From positions 7,567,411 through 7,631,410 of the forward strand of contig NZ_CP054839.1 in the NCBI RefSeq assembly GCF_018141105.1: a stretch of 64,000 nucleotides of DNA, read 5' to 3'. The DNA comes from Saccharopolyspora erythraea. Lineage in GTDB: Bacteria; Actinomycetota; Actinomycetes; Mycobacteriales; Pseudonocardiaceae. Every line of letters starts with the position of its first letter. Position 1 is the first letter of the stretch. The notes under the pieces were generated by a model that did not search any database, was not told where the DNA came from, and was given only the letters and a program-made list of their open reading frames with translations. Made by a program: the position numbers and the translations under genes. Below are positions 15,436 to 25,596 of the stretch, piece after piece.

Positions 15436-15669
15436 CCGCGGAAGCAGAATCCGGAAGCGGGCACGGGGCCGGAGACGCCCGGAACCGCGATCAGTCCGGT
15501 AGCGCACGCGAAACCGGGGCCGAGACGGCGTAGGGCCGTGGCCGCGCACCGGTCGGCCGGCCGAACCGCGGCCGACGTGCCGGGCCCTCACCGGTGCGTC
15601 ACCGACACCGGGGATCGTGACCGACTTCATATCAAGAGCCACCGCGGTAGTGCCGATCCGACAACGGAT

Positions 15670-16350
15670 ATGCATGTCTCGGCAGAGCCCACGGGCGACT
15701 CGAACACTCCCGCACGCCGACCCGCACTGCGGGTCCTGCCCGCGGGTACCCCACGCACGAACACGGTGGTCCTCGTGCTGCACGGCGGCAAGATCGCCAG
15801 CCACGAGCCGGCGCGCGGCCACCACCTCGCCTACCTGCGCATGGTCCCCATCGCGCGCGGCATCCACCGCGACAACGCGTCGGCGGGCGCCGCGGTGTGG
15901 TCGTTGCGCAACCGCTTCCGGGGCTGGAACGAACCGGTCCTGGACGCGGTAGCCGACGCCCGTTGGGCGCTGGAAGAACTCACCGCGCGCCATCCGCTGG
16001 CCCAGATCGTGCTGGTCGGGCACTCCATGGGCGGCCGCGTCGCGCTCCGCGTCGCCGACGCGGCTGGCGTGACCGGGGTGTGCGCGCTGGCTCCCTGGAT
16101 CGAGGACGGCGAACCGGCCGAGCAGCTCGCCGACCGGTCGGTGCTGATCGTGCACGGAACCGCGGACCGGGTGACCTCACCCGCCGCCTCGGCGGCTTTC
16201 GCACGCCGGGCGCGCGCGGTGACCTCGGCGGTGCGCAGCGAGGTCGTGGCCGGTTCCGGCCACGCGATGCTGCGCCGGCACGGGCGCTGGGACCGGCTGG
16301 TCCAGCACTTCGTCGGTGCGCTGGTCTCGGACCGGGAGGAACGGCGATGA
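15670..16350 (+). CDS. Alpha/beta hydrolase
   Basis: 226 residues. VVLVLHGGKIASHE gives the oxyanion strand, VLVGHSMGGR carries nucleophile Ser119, VLIVHGTADRVTS the acid region and VVAGSGHAMLRRH the catalytic His. It resembles small esterase/lipase-like hydrolases of about 220 residues. ATG 15670 is chosen because the preceding reading (from GTG 15538) is not protein-like and the DNA before 15670 is locally AT-richer, like a promoter. The ribosome site is weak, so the start is uncertain. The stop overlaps the next start as ATGA, tying it to the lipid-modification genes. Confidence 0.82.
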   Translation: MHVSAEPTGDSNTPARRPALRVLPAGTPRTNTVVLVLHGGKIASHEPARGHHLAYLRMVPIARGIHRDNASAGAAVWSLRNRFRGWNEPVLDAVADARWALEELTARHPLAQIVLVGHSMGGRVALRVADAAGVTGVCALAPWIEDGEPAEQLADRSVLIVHGTADRVTSPAASAAFARRARAVTSAVRSEVVAGSGHAMLRRHGRWDRLVQHFVGALVSDREERR

Positions 16351-17612
16351 TCCGGCCGCGGGTCGCGGTCGTCGGCGCCGGTGTCTCCGGCCTGACCGCC
16401 GCCCACCTCCTGCAACGCCGCTACGACGTGCTGCTGTTCGAGGCCGACGACCGGCTCGGCGGACACGCGCACACCCACGAGGTGCCCGCCCCCGACGGCC
16501 GGGTGCTGGGGATCGACAGCGGTTTCATCGTGCACAACGACCGCACCTACCCGAAGTTGCTGCGGCTGTTCGGCGAACTCGGGGTCAGCACCCAGGACAC
16601 CGAGATGTCGATGAGCGTGCGCTGCCTCGGCTGCGGGCTGGAGTACGCGGGTGCCAGACGGCTCGGCGGGTTGTTCGCGCAGCGGGCCAACCTGGTGCGC
16701 CCGCCCTACCTTTCGCTGCTCGCGCACGTGCCGAGGTTCCACCGGCTGGCGCGCCGCGCGCTGGAGAGCGGTGCCGGCGGCGACGAGCAGACCTTCGGCG
16801 AGTTCCTGGCAGCGGGGCGGTTCCCGGCCTACTTCGTCGAGCACTTCGCGCTGCCGCTGGTGTCGGCGGTGTGGTCGGCGGACCGGGACACGAGCCGGGC
16901 GTACCCGGCGCGCTACCTGTTCGAGTTCCTGCGCCACCACGGGATGCTGTCGATAGCCGGCTCGCCGGTGTGGCGGACCGTCGTCGGCGGCTCGCAGGAG
17001 TACGTCCGCCGGATCGCCAAGCATCTCACCGCGGTCCACGTCGGCACCCCGGTCCGCGCGGTGCGGCGGCTGGCCGACGGGGTGGAGGTCCGCGACGACG
17101 CCGACGTGGCGCACCGGGTCGAGCGCGTCGTCGTGGCCTGCCACGCCGACCAGGCACTCGCCCTGCTCGCCGAGCCGAGCCCCGCCGAACGCACGGTCCT
17201 CGGCGCTTTCCGCTACTCGCGCAACGACGCGTGGCTGCACACCGACCCGTCCCCGCTGCCGCGCTCTGCCGGAGCACGAGCGTCGTGGAACTACCTGAAA
17301 CCCTCGTGCGGCGCCGACTCCGGGCGGGTGCTGGTCAGCTACGACATGAACCGGCTGATGCGGCTGGAAGAACCGCGGGACCACGTCGTCAGCCTCAACG
17401 CCGAAGGGCTCGTCGACCCCGGGCGGGTCCTGGCGCGGATGACCTACCACCACCCCGTCTACACCCCCGAGTCGCTCGCCGCCCAGCGCAGGCTCCCGGA
17501 GCTCGGTGACGACCGGATCCGCTTCGCTGGCGCCTACCACGGGTGGGGCTTCCACGAGGACGGCTGTGCGGCGGGCGCGCGCGCCGCGGCCGCCTTCGGG
17601 GCCGGATGGTGA
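16347..17612 (+). CDS. FAD-dependent amine-oxidase-like oxidoreductase
   Basis: 421 residues. An N-terminal dinucleotide motif VAVVGAGVSGLTAAH is followed by LLFEADDRLGGHAHTHEV and FIVHNDRTYPKLLRLF. The C-terminus, IRFAGAYHGWGFHEDGCAAG, is the usual FAD-contacting end. This subfamily (often called NAD/FAD-binding protein) is typically followed by DUF1365 and a cyclopropane-fatty-acid synthase homologue, exactly as here. Such cassettes act on membrane lipid acyl chains in several bacteria. The substrate is inferred, not shown. It overlaps the hydrolase stop and ends 6 bases before the DUF1365 gene. Confidence 0.88.
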   Translation: MIRPRVAVVGAGVSGLTAAHLLQRRYDVLLFEADDRLGGHAHTHEVPAPDGRVLGIDSGFIVHNDRTYPKLLRLFGELGVSTQDTEMSMSVRCLGCGLEYAGARRLGGLFAQRANLVRPPYLSLLAHVPRFHRLARRALESGAGGDEQTFGEFLAAGRFPAYFVEHFALPLVSAVWSADRDTSRAYPARYLFEFLRHHGMLSIAGSPVWRTVVGGSQEYVRRIAKHLTAVHVGTPVRAVRRLADGVEVRDDADVAHRVERVVVACHADQALALLAEPSPAERTVLGAFRYSRNDAWLHTDPSPLPRSAGARASWNYLKPSCGADSGRVLVSYDMNRLMRLEEPRDHVVSLNAEGLVDPGRVLARMTYHHPVYTPESLAAQRRLPELGDDRIRFAGAYHGWGFHEDGCAAGARAAAAFGAGW

Positions 17613-17618
17613 CGGCGC

Positions 17619-18350
17619 ATGACGGCACCGGCGCTCTACGACGTGATCGTCACCCACACCCGCCACGTCGACCGCGCCACGACGTTCCGCCACCGGCTCT
17701 ACACGTGGCTGGTCGACCTCGACGCGCTGCCGCGCCAACGCTGGTGGCTGCGGCCCTTCACCGGGTTCCACGCCCGCGACCACCTCGGCTCACCGCACCG
17801 CTCGATCCGCGAGAACGTCGACGCCTGGCTCGCGCTGCACGGCGTCGACCTGCGCGGCGGGAAGGTGCTGATGCTGGCCCACGCCCGCGTCCTGGGCCAC
17901 GTGTTCAACCCCCTCACCGTGTACTGGTGCCACGACAGCGGCGGCGAACTCGCCTGCGTCCTCGCGGAGGTGCACAACACCTACGGCGAACGGCACTGCT
18001 ACCTGCTGCGTCCCGACTCCACCGGCGGCGCGAACGTGGAAAAGCGGTTCTACGTCTCCCCGTTCCTCCCCGAACGCGGCCGGTACGCGATGCGCTTCGA
18101 CCTGACCGGTCAACGCGTGCGGGTCCGGGTGCAGCTCCGCGACGACGACGACCGACCGCTGCTGACCGCCGTGCTGGCCGGGCGCAGGCGACCGGCGAAC
18201 CGCCGGGAGCGGCTGCGTCTGGCGCTCCGGCGTCCGCTGGTGCCCCAGCGGGTGTCGGTGCTGATCCGGCGGCACGGCATCGCCCTGTGGCTGCGGCGGA
18301 TCCCAGTAGTCCCCCGACGTCCGCACGTGCACCAGGAAGGCATCAGATGA
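17619..18350 (+). CDS. DUF1365 protein
   Basis: 243 residues with DUF1365 hallmarks: THTRHVDRATTFRHRLYTWLVDLD, FTGFHARDHLG, GKVLMLAHARVLGHVFNPLTVYWCHD, VHNTYGERHCYLL and KRFYVSPFL. The function of DUF1365 is not established; it regularly sits between the FAD protein and the methyltransferase in lipid-modification cassettes. The basic C-terminal third may contact membranes. Its stop overlaps the following ATG (ATGA), giving a continuous four-gene operon. Confidence 0.9.
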   Translation: MTAPALYDVIVTHTRHVDRATTFRHRLYTWLVDLDALPRQRWWLRPFTGFHARDHLGSPHRSIRENVDAWLALHGVDLRGGKVLMLAHARVLGHVFNPLTVYWCHDSGGELACVLAEVHNTYGERHCYLLRPDSTGGANVEKRFYVSPFLPERGRYAMRFDLTGQRVRVRVQLRDDDDRPLLTAVLAGRRRPANRRERLRLALRRPLVPQRVSVLIRRHGIALWLRRIPVVPRRPHVHQEGIR

Positions 18351-19585
18351 TCACCACCACGCCGTCCGCCGTGACCCCGCTGTGGGATTCGGTGGCGGCT
18401 GCGCCGAATTCGCCGTCGCGCGCCCGCGTCGCCGAGGCGCTGTTCCGCCGGGCCGCCTCCCGGCTGCCTGTCCGGGTGGTGTTCGCCGACGGCACCCGGC
18501 TCGGCGCCGGGGACTCAGGCTCGCCGCTGATGCGGGTGCTCGACGCCCGGTCGTTCTTCCACCGGCTCGGCGCGCACGCCAACGTCGGCTTCGGCGAGTC
18601 CTACATGGCCGGGGAGTGGAGCAGTCCCGAACCCGCCGACCTGCTGACCCCGTTCGCGCAGCGGCTGCCCGCGCTCGTGCCGCGCCCGCTACAGGCCCTG
18701 CGCCGCTGGGCGCAGGCGCGGCGGCCGGAGCTCGAACGCAACACGCGCGCCGGGGCTCTCCGCAACATCCGGCAGCACTACGACCTGTCCAATGACTTCT
18801 TCGCGCTGTTCCTGGACGAGACGATGACCTACTCGTCTGCGCTGTTCCGCCCGGACACCACCGACCTCGCCGACGCGCAGCGGCACAAGATCGACCGGGC
18901 GCTGGACGTGGCCGGGGTTCGCGCCGGAACCCGGCTGCTGGAGATCGGCACCGGCTGGGGGTCGCTGGCGCTGCGCGCGGCCGAGCGCGGTGCGCGCGTC
19001 ACGTCGCTGACGCTGTCGGCCGAGCAGCGCAAGCTCGCCCGGCAGCGGATCGCCGCGGCGGGGCTCGCCGACCGCGTGGAGGTACACCTGCGCGACTACC
19101 GCGAGGAGGACGGCCGCTACGACTCGGTGGTCAGCGTGGAGATGGTCGAGGCCGTCGGCTCCGAGTACTGGCCGCGGTACTTCCGCGCCCTCGACGAGCT
19201 GCTGCTACCCGGCGGGCGGGCAGCGTTGCAGGCGATCACCATGCCGCACGACCGGATGCTGGCGACCCGCCGCTCGCACAACTGGATCCACAAGTACATC
19301 TTCCCCGGCGGCGAGCTGCTGTCGGTCCCGGCGATCGAGGACGGCCTCCGGCGGTACACCTCGATGGAGATCGTGCAGCGGCACTCCTTCGGGCCCAGCT
19401 ATGCCGAGACTCTGCGCCGCTGGCGCACGGGGTTCCTGGACCGCTGGCCGGAGGCCGCGGCTCTCGGCTTCAACGACAACTTCCGGCGGATGTGGGAGTT
19501 CTACCTCGCCTACAGCGAGGCCGGCTTCCGCTCGGGATACCTCGACGTGTGGCAGTTCGGCTTCCGCAAGCCGCACGAGCGGTGA
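18347..19585 (+). CDS. Cyclopropane-fatty-acid-synthase-type SAM methyltransferase
   Basis: 412 residues. The CFA synthase fold is shown by GFGESYMAGEW, HYDLSNDFFALFLDETMTYSSALF (144-167), SAM-binding LLEIGTGWGSLALRAAERG (197-215), LSAEQ, SVEMVEAVGSEYWP and the terminal LAYSEAGFRSGYLDVWQFGF. These enzymes transfer a methyl group from SAM to the double bond of phospholipid acyl chains, giving cyclopropane or 10-methyl(ene) chains. It is the last gene of the FAD-DUF1365-methyltransferase cassette. Without the partner identities known it cannot be decided whether the product is cyclopropane, methyl-branched or a furan fatty acid. Confidence 0.92.
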   Translation: MITTTPSAVTPLWDSVAAAPNSPSRARVAEALFRRAASRLPVRVVFADGTRLGAGDSGSPLMRVLDARSFFHRLGAHANVGFGESYMAGEWSSPEPADLLTPFAQRLPALVPRPLQALRRWAQARRPELERNTRAGALRNIRQHYDLSNDFFALFLDETMTYSSALFRPDTTDLADAQRHKIDRALDVAGVRAGTRLLEIGTGWGSLALRAAERGARVTSLTLSAEQRKLARQRIAAAGLADRVEVHLRDYREEDGRYDSVVSVEMVEAVGSEYWPRYFRALDELLLPGGRAALQAITMPHDRMLATRRSHNWIHKYIFPGGELLSVPAIEDGLRRYTSMEIVQRHSFGPSYAETLRRWRTGFLDRWPEAAALGFNDNFRRMWEFYLAYSEAGFRSGYLDVWQFGFRKPHER

Positions 19586-19702
19586 CGGCACGGGGCGGTG
19601 TCCTGGCTGTTCTGGACCAGCGCTTGGGGCAAGCCTCGGTCGCACGCCCCGGCCTACTTCGCACGCAGGGCCGACGGCTCCGCGCTGGTCTGGGGTGGGC
19701 GG

Positions 19703-20275
19703 TTACCGGGGTGGGTTGCCGGGCGGTTGGTTGAGGATGAGGTCGGCCGCGCGGGCGAGGACTTGGCTGCGGGTGCGACCGGGGTGGTCCGCGGCGAGGA
19801 AGTGGTTGCCGATGGCCGCGCAGAAGGCGAGCAGGCTGCGGGCCTCGACTTCGTCGGGGTCCTCGCAGAAGGTGCTGAACGCGTCGCGGGACAGTTGCAT
19901 GCGCCGGTTGTCCACGCGGCGTAGGCGTTCGGCGACGGCCTGGTCGCGGCGGGCCCAGTCGCGCACGGCCAGGTCGATGGGGAGCAGGCGGTCGCCGGAG
20001 AAGGTGAGCTGTCCGGCCAAGCGGACCTTGTCAAGCACGTCGCCGCCCTCCCGCTCGATCCGCTCGAGGACATCGTCCACGCTCTCCCGCTCCCAGGCGT
20101 CCAGCATCGCCTCCAGCAGCGCCGCGCGGTCGGCGAAGTACCCGTAGAACCCGCCCTTGGTCACCCCGAGTGCCTTGGCCAGGGCCTCGACGCGCACGGC
20201 GTCCACGCCGCCGGCGGCCAGCGCCCGCAACCCCTCCTCGATCCACCTCTCGCGCGGTGTGCGCAACGCGCCCAT
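19703..20275 (-). CDS. TetR-family transcriptional regulator
   Basis: 190 residues. The N-terminal HTH reads RWIEEGLRALAAGGVDAVRVEALAKALGVTKGGFYGYFADRAALL, a textbook TetR domain at about 8-55. The C-terminal ligand domain includes a DRLLPIDLAVRDWARRD segment of the TetR_C class. ATG 20275 is preceded by GAGGTGGG and begins at homology; a longer reading is possible but crosses the operators. It diverges from the DUF6463 membrane-protein gene across a region with two palindromic operators, so it very likely represses itself and that gene. Confidence 0.93.
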   Translation of the reverse strand: MGALRTPRERWIEEGLRALAAGGVDAVRVEALAKALGVTKGGFYGYFADRAALLEAMLDAWERESVDDVLERIEREGGDVLDKVRLAGQLTFSGDRLLPIDLAVRDWARRDQAVAERLRRVDNRRMQLSRDAFSTFCEDPDEVEARSLLAFCAAIGNHFLAADHPGRTRSQVLARAADLILNQPPGNPPR

Positions 20276-20302
20276 CGTGTGTCCCACCTCACCTCTCGGT
20301 TC

Positions 20303-20356
20303 GGTTGTACGTAACCGTACAACCAGTCTAGCTTCATCTTGTACGCCACCGTATAA
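20303..20356. promoter_or_regulatory. Two TetR-type operators
   Basis: Site 1 is GGTTGTACG-TAAC-CGTACAACC (20303-20324), a perfect palindrome with 9-bp arms. Site 2 is TTGTACG-CCAC-CGTATAA (20339-20356), the same motif with one mismatch. Their starts (at TTGTACG) are 34 bases apart. They lie between the TetR gene and the divergent DUF6463 gene, where they would cover both promoters. Confidence 0.85.
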
Positions 20357-20432
20357 CGACCCGAACTGCGGATGGCGCCCGTGGTCGAACCGCGCGCGGC
20401 ACCGACCTCCACCACGAGAACGGAGAGTCGAC

Positions 20433-20852
20433 ATGATCAAGTGGGCTGGCTGGCTCATCACGCTGTTCGGCGCCGCGCACACGCTCGGCGCCCTGACGGT
20501 GAAGAGCGCCGCACTCCATGCCGGCACGTGGTTCAGCGGGGCGCTGTGGCGGGACGACCTCGCCGACATGAGCGCAGCCAACAGCGCCTACTGGCTGAGC
20601 CTGGCCAGCTTCGGACCGCCACTCATCGTGGTCGGCCTGACCGTGCTGTGGCTGAACCACCGACGCATCACCCCACCGCCGTTCATCGCGTGGACGCTGG
20701 GGATCTGGACCCTCTCCGGCGCCGTGGTCCTCCTGCTCACGCCCTGGCCGATCCTCCTGCTCGCGAACATCCTGCTGCTGGTCGGCATCAGGCGCGCCGG
20801 CCGCCACGACAACCCCGCGGCCCACGCCCGCACGACGCAGACCGCGCCGTGA
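20433..20852 (+). CDS. DUF6463-like small membrane protein
   Basis: 139 residues with four hydrophobic segments: at about 5-23 (AGWLITLFGAAHTLGALTV), 50-70, 84-104 and 108-118. The pattern, including the N-terminal GAAHT and an internal loop WFSGALWRDDLADM, fits DUF6463, whose function is unknown. GGAGAG precedes the ATG at good distance. It is controlled by the divergent TetR operators, which suggests that it answers to a small lipophilic ligand. Confidence 0.72.
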   Translation: MIKWAGWLITLFGAAHTLGALTVKSAALHAGTWFSGALWRDDLADMSAANSAYWLSLASFGPPLIVVGLTVLWLNHRRITPPPFIAWTLGIWTLSGAVVLLLTPWPILLLANILLLVGIRRAGRHDNPAAHARTTQTAP

Positions 20853-20971
20853 CCACGCCGTCCCGGACCGAACAGGACAAGGCGGACGCGTGATCGACGA
20901 TCGCCCGACGCGGGGCCTGCCGAACGGCTAACGTCGGCGGCGGGTATCGGACGAGCGAGGACGGATCGACC

Positions 20972-21313
20972 ATGAGCGACGGCGACGCCAACACCACCGA
21001 CCGGCAGGTCCTGGAAGTCCTCTCCGAGAGGCTGGGAAGGCACCAGGTGCTCGGCACCCCGGTCCAGCAGGGCGACACGACGCTGGTGCCGGTGGCCGAC
21101 GTCCGCGCGGGCGCCGGCTTCGGCCGCGCCAAGCGCGAGCTGAATGGCGGCGGCGGAGTGATGGCTCGCCCGGCGGGCGCGTTCGGCGTGAGCAGCGACG
21201 GCAAGGTCGCCTGGCACCCGGCCGTCGACGTCAACCGGATCGTGCTCGGCGGGCAGCTCGTCTTCGCCGCGGTGGCGATCGCCTTCGCGATCGCTTTCCG
21301 GCGCCGCCGCTGA
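20972..21313 (+). CDS. GerW/YtfJ-like protein with C-terminal membrane anchor
   Basis: 113 residues. The core (VLEVLSERLGRHQVLGTPVQQGDTTLVPVADVRAGAGFG) and the later FGVSSDGKVAWHPAVDVNRI match the GerW (YtfJ) family, first named for a spore germination protein but widespread in non-sporulating actinobacteria. A C-terminal hydrophobic helix (IVLGGQLVFAAVAIAFAIAF) ends in RRRR, so it is likely tail-anchored with the positive end in the cytosol. Its biochemical role is unknown. It faces a convergent gene across a hairpin. Confidence 0.85.
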   Translation: MSDGDANTTDRQVLEVLSERLGRHQVLGTPVQQGDTTLVPVADVRAGAGFGRAKRELNGGGGVMARPAGAFGVSSDGKVAWHPAVDVNRIVLGGQLVFAAVAIAFAIAFRRRR

Positions 21314-21365
21314 CCGCGTCCGGCGACCTGCGCCGGTGCCTGCCGGGGCGATGCGCGCGCCGGGG

Positions 21366-21390
21366 ACCGCCGGTGCCGGGAACCGGCGGT
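21366..21390. terminator. Bidirectional terminator
   Basis: A perfect 9-bp stem (ACCGCCGGT at 21366-21374, complement at 21382-21390) with a 7-base loop, between the convergent GerW-like and DUF6986 genes. Confidence 0.7.
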
Positions 21391-21398
21391 GCGGCCGC

Positions 21399-22652
21399 CT
21401 ACAGCCTGCCGAGCTTGCGGACCTCGGCCTCGGAGAGGCCGGTCATCCGCTGCACCTCTTCGGCGTCGGTGCCGCCGTTGTCGAGGGCGCGCACGAACGA
21501 CGCGGCCAGCGCACGCGCGGTCGCCGGTTCGTCCAGCACGGCACCGCCGGTGGCCGACACGTACGCCGAGAGCCGTGCGGCCTCGGCCGGGGCGGACTCG
21601 CGGAACGCGGCGAACACCGCCGCGTAGCGGGTCACCAGCTGCGCGGGGTGCAGGTCCCAGCTCTGGTAGAAGCCGTGCTCCAGCGAGCGCCGCACGAGCT
21701 GGTAGTGGGTGCGCCAGCCGTGCTCGACCTGGTCGCCGACCGGCAGCACGTTGGTCGAGCCGTCGGACAGGAAGATCCCGGTGCCCGCGGCCGACACCTG
21801 CATCGCGTGCCGGGCGAAGTCGCACGCCCGGTGCGCGAGGTGCTGGTGGGCGGCGGTCAGTCCGCAGCTCGCGGTGTAGTCGTAGGTGCCGAAGTGCAGC
21901 CCGGTGACCCGGCCCGCACCCGCCGCGACGAAGCGCGGCAGCGCGAAGCGCCCCTCGGAGTCCACGATGGACTGGGTGGTCTCGACCTGGATCTCGAAGC
22001 GCAGCGACCGCTCCGGCAGGCCGAGCTGCTGCTCGAGCAGCTCCAGCAGCTCGACGAACACCTCGACCTGGCGCACGTCGACGACCTTGGGGAAGGTGAG
22101 CACGAAGCCCTGTGGCAGGCTCCCCCACTGCTGCAGCAGCGCGGTGAGGAAGACGTCGAGGGTCCGCACCGACCTGGCCCGCAGCTCGGCGGTGTCGAAG
22201 GACTTCACCCGCAGCCCGTAGTTGGCAGGCTCCACCCCGTCGCGCAGCCAGTCCGCGACGATCCCGGCGGTGCGGACGGCGTCGGCGTCCTCGGCCTCGT
22301 CACCTGGACGGCCGTAGCCGTCCTCGAAGTCGATCCGCAGGTCCTCGACCGGGGCCTGCTGGAGCTTGGCGCGCACCCGCGGGTGCACCGCGGCGGCGGT
22401 CTCGCCGTCGATGCCCAGGACCGCGGCGAGCGCGCCGGGGCTGCCCGCGTGCTCGTCGAGCACCGCCAGAGCCTCGGACCCCCACTGCCGCACGGTCTGG
22501 GCGTCGACCCCGCCCGCGGGCACGTAGCAGGTGTGCACGGGCTGGCGCGCGTCGCGCGCCCCCGGGTAGGTGCGGGCGATGTGGTCGTCCACGGCGGACA
22601 GCCGGTCGAGACGACGGCCGACTTCCGCGGCTTCCAACGAGGTTCTGGCCAC
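21399..22652 (-). CDS. DUF6986 (HpcH/HpaI aldolase-like) protein
   Basis: 417 residues. LRIDFEDGYGRPGDEAEDADAVRTA and LPQGFVLTFPKVVDVRQVEVFVELL, then LRFEIQVETTQSIVDSEGRFALP and LHFGTYDYTASCGL, show a TIM-barrel of the citrate-lyase/malate-synthase superfamily; acidic residues likely bind metal. It belongs to the group now called DUF6986, sometimes labelled phosphoenolpyruvate kinase, and its neighbour aceB points to glyoxylate chemistry. The reaction is unknown. GTG 22652 has TAGGAG upstream; the long upstream reading is not real. A 13-bp terminator separates it from aceB, so its expression may depend on read-through or a separate promoter. Confidence 0.82.
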   Translation of the reverse strand: MARTSLEAAEVGRRLDRLSAVDDHIARTYPGARDARQPVHTCYVPAGGVDAQTVRQWGSEALAVLDEHAGSPGALAAVLGIDGETAAAVHPRVRAKLQQAPVEDLRIDFEDGYGRPGDEAEDADAVRTAGIVADWLRDGVEPANYGLRVKSFDTAELRARSVRTLDVFLTALLQQWGSLPQGFVLTFPKVVDVRQVEVFVELLELLEQQLGLPERSLRFEIQVETTQSIVDSEGRFALPRFVAAGAGRVTGLHFGTYDYTASCGLTAAHQHLAHRACDFARHAMQVSAAGTGIFLSDGSTNVLPVGDQVEHGWRTHYQLVRRSLEHGFYQSWDLHPAQLVTRYAAVFAAFRESAPAEAARLSAYVSATGGAVLDEPATARALAASFVRALDNGGTDAEEVQRMTGLSEAEVRKLGRL

Positions 22653-22687
22653 TTTCGCTCCTATCTCACGGGTCGCCGACGGGGTTC

Positions 22688-22718
22688 GGCCCGTGCGTCC
22701 ACGCGGGACGCACGGGCC
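22688..22718 (-). terminator. Terminator after aceB
   Basis: A perfect 13-bp stem (GGCCCGTGCGTCC at 22688-22700, complement at 22706-22718) with a 5-base loop, between the aceB stop and the DUF6986 start. Confidence 0.75.
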
Positions 22719-22741
22719 TCGGGACCACCGCAGGCGACGGC

Positions 22742-24340
<1,599 letters not shown>

Positions 24341-24467
24341 GGAAAGTCCACCTCTTTCTGAGTGCCGGGTTCGCAGATGGTGGCTTGAAAACTCACCTTG
24401 CCGCTTGGAGCGCGCCCTCGCACCTGAACGGCGCTCGCTCTCGCTCGCTAGCGGTACGCCCGTTATG

Positions 24468-24502
24468 TTTTCTGCATCGTGGATGTTAGTTTCCGCATAG
24501 CG
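24468..24502. promoter_or_regulatory. Candidate IclR operators between aceB and the IclR gene
   Basis: Two tandem elements, TTTTCTGCATCGTGGA (24468-24483) and TTTCCGCATAGCG (24490-24502), lie in an AT-richer stretch of the 239-base divergent region. They share the TTTC-GCAT core with each other and resemble the hyi upstream pair at 4827-4860. The position suits a repressor controlling both aceB and its own gene. Confidence 0.45.
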
Positions 24503-24579
24503 TTCGAAGCAACATGAGCTGTCGCACCTTCGACGGACTAAACTCGTCGGGCAGTTCGAGTGGAGAGGAAGAGTGTGCG

Positions 24580-25353
24580 ATGACGACCGGGCAGCGCCGT
24601 GCCAACCAGGGCGGAGGTGTGCAGTCCGTCGAGCGCACCTTCGACCTGCTGGAACTGATGGCCGACGCAGGCGGCGAGGTGGCGCTCTCCGACCTCGCGG
24701 AGTCCTCCGGGCTGCCGTTGCCGACCATCCACCGCATCATGCGAACGCTGGTCAGCGCCGGGTACGCCCGCCAGCAGCCGTCGCGCCGCTACGCGCTGGG
24801 CCCCCGGCTGATCCGGCTCGGCGAGACCGCCAGCCGCGCGCTGGGCGCGTGGGCGCGGCCGTACCTGGCCGAGCTGACCGAGGCCACCGGTGAGACCTCG
24901 AACATGGCGGTGCTCGACGGCGAGCAGATCGTCTACGTCGCGCAGGTGCCCTCGCAGCACTCGATGCGGATGTTCACCGAGGTCGGGCGCCGGGTCGACG
25001 CGCACGCGACCGCCGTGGGCAAGGCCGTCATGGCGGGCATGCCCGCAGAGGCGGTCACGCAGATGCTGACCAGGGCGGGCATGCGGCCGCAGACCGAGCG
25101 CACCATCACCACCGTCGAGGACATGCACGCGGAGCTGGACCGCATCCGCAAGGACGGCTACGCCCTGGACGACGGCGAGCAGGAGGTCGGCGTGCGCTGC
25201 TACGCCGTGGCCGTGCCCGGCGCACCGGCCGGGGCCGGCATCTCCATCAGCGGCCCCGAGGGCCGGATGACGCGCATCTCCACCGACGAGGTCATCCCGC
25301 TCATGCAGCGGCTGGCCCGCGAGCTGTCGAACGAGCTGAGCGTCTCGGCCTGA
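24580..25353 (+). CDS. IclR-family regulator (AllR-like)
   Basis: 257 residues. A winged-HTH at about 8-75 (SVERTFDLLELMADAGGEVALSDLAESSGLPLPTIHRIMRTL) is followed by the IclR effector domain (NMAVLDGEQIVYVAQVPSQHSMRMFTEVGRRVDAHATAVGKAVMAG, and ISISGPEGRMTRIS). It diverges from aceB and lies in the same window as the urate and glyoxylate genes. Actinobacterial IclR proteins next to such genes commonly repress allantoin and glyoxylate use and respond to glyoxylate or allantoate, so a regulon-wide role is likely but inferred. ATG 24580 begins after GGAGAGGAAGAG. Confidence 0.93.
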   Translation: MTTGQRRANQGGGVQSVERTFDLLELMADAGGEVALSDLAESSGLPLPTIHRIMRTLVSAGYARQQPSRRYALGPRLIRLGETASRALGAWARPYLAELTEATGETSNMAVLDGEQIVYVAQVPSQHSMRMFTEVGRRVDAHATAVGKAVMAGMPAEAVTQMLTRAGMRPQTERTITTVEDMHAELDRIRKDGYALDDGEQEVGVRCYAVAVPGAPAGAGISISGPEGRMTRISTDEVIPLMQRLARELSNELSVSA

Positions 25354-25596
25354 CCGACTCGGGCATCCTGCCCGAGACGTGAGCGGCCGCGAGGGAACAC
25401 CACGCTCGGACGTCCCCGCGCATCGCGACCGGTCGTCCACAGTGGAGCGGCGGCTCCCCGGGGCGTTGCCGACCGGGCCCGCCGTGTTCACCACGTCTTG
25501 ATGGCCGGTTCGTTGCCCGCCGGGCGGGATGGCGGTTTCGTGGACGTCGCACGTGAGGTGTTCCTCCCAGCCCCGCCACCCCGATGCGAGGTCCAC

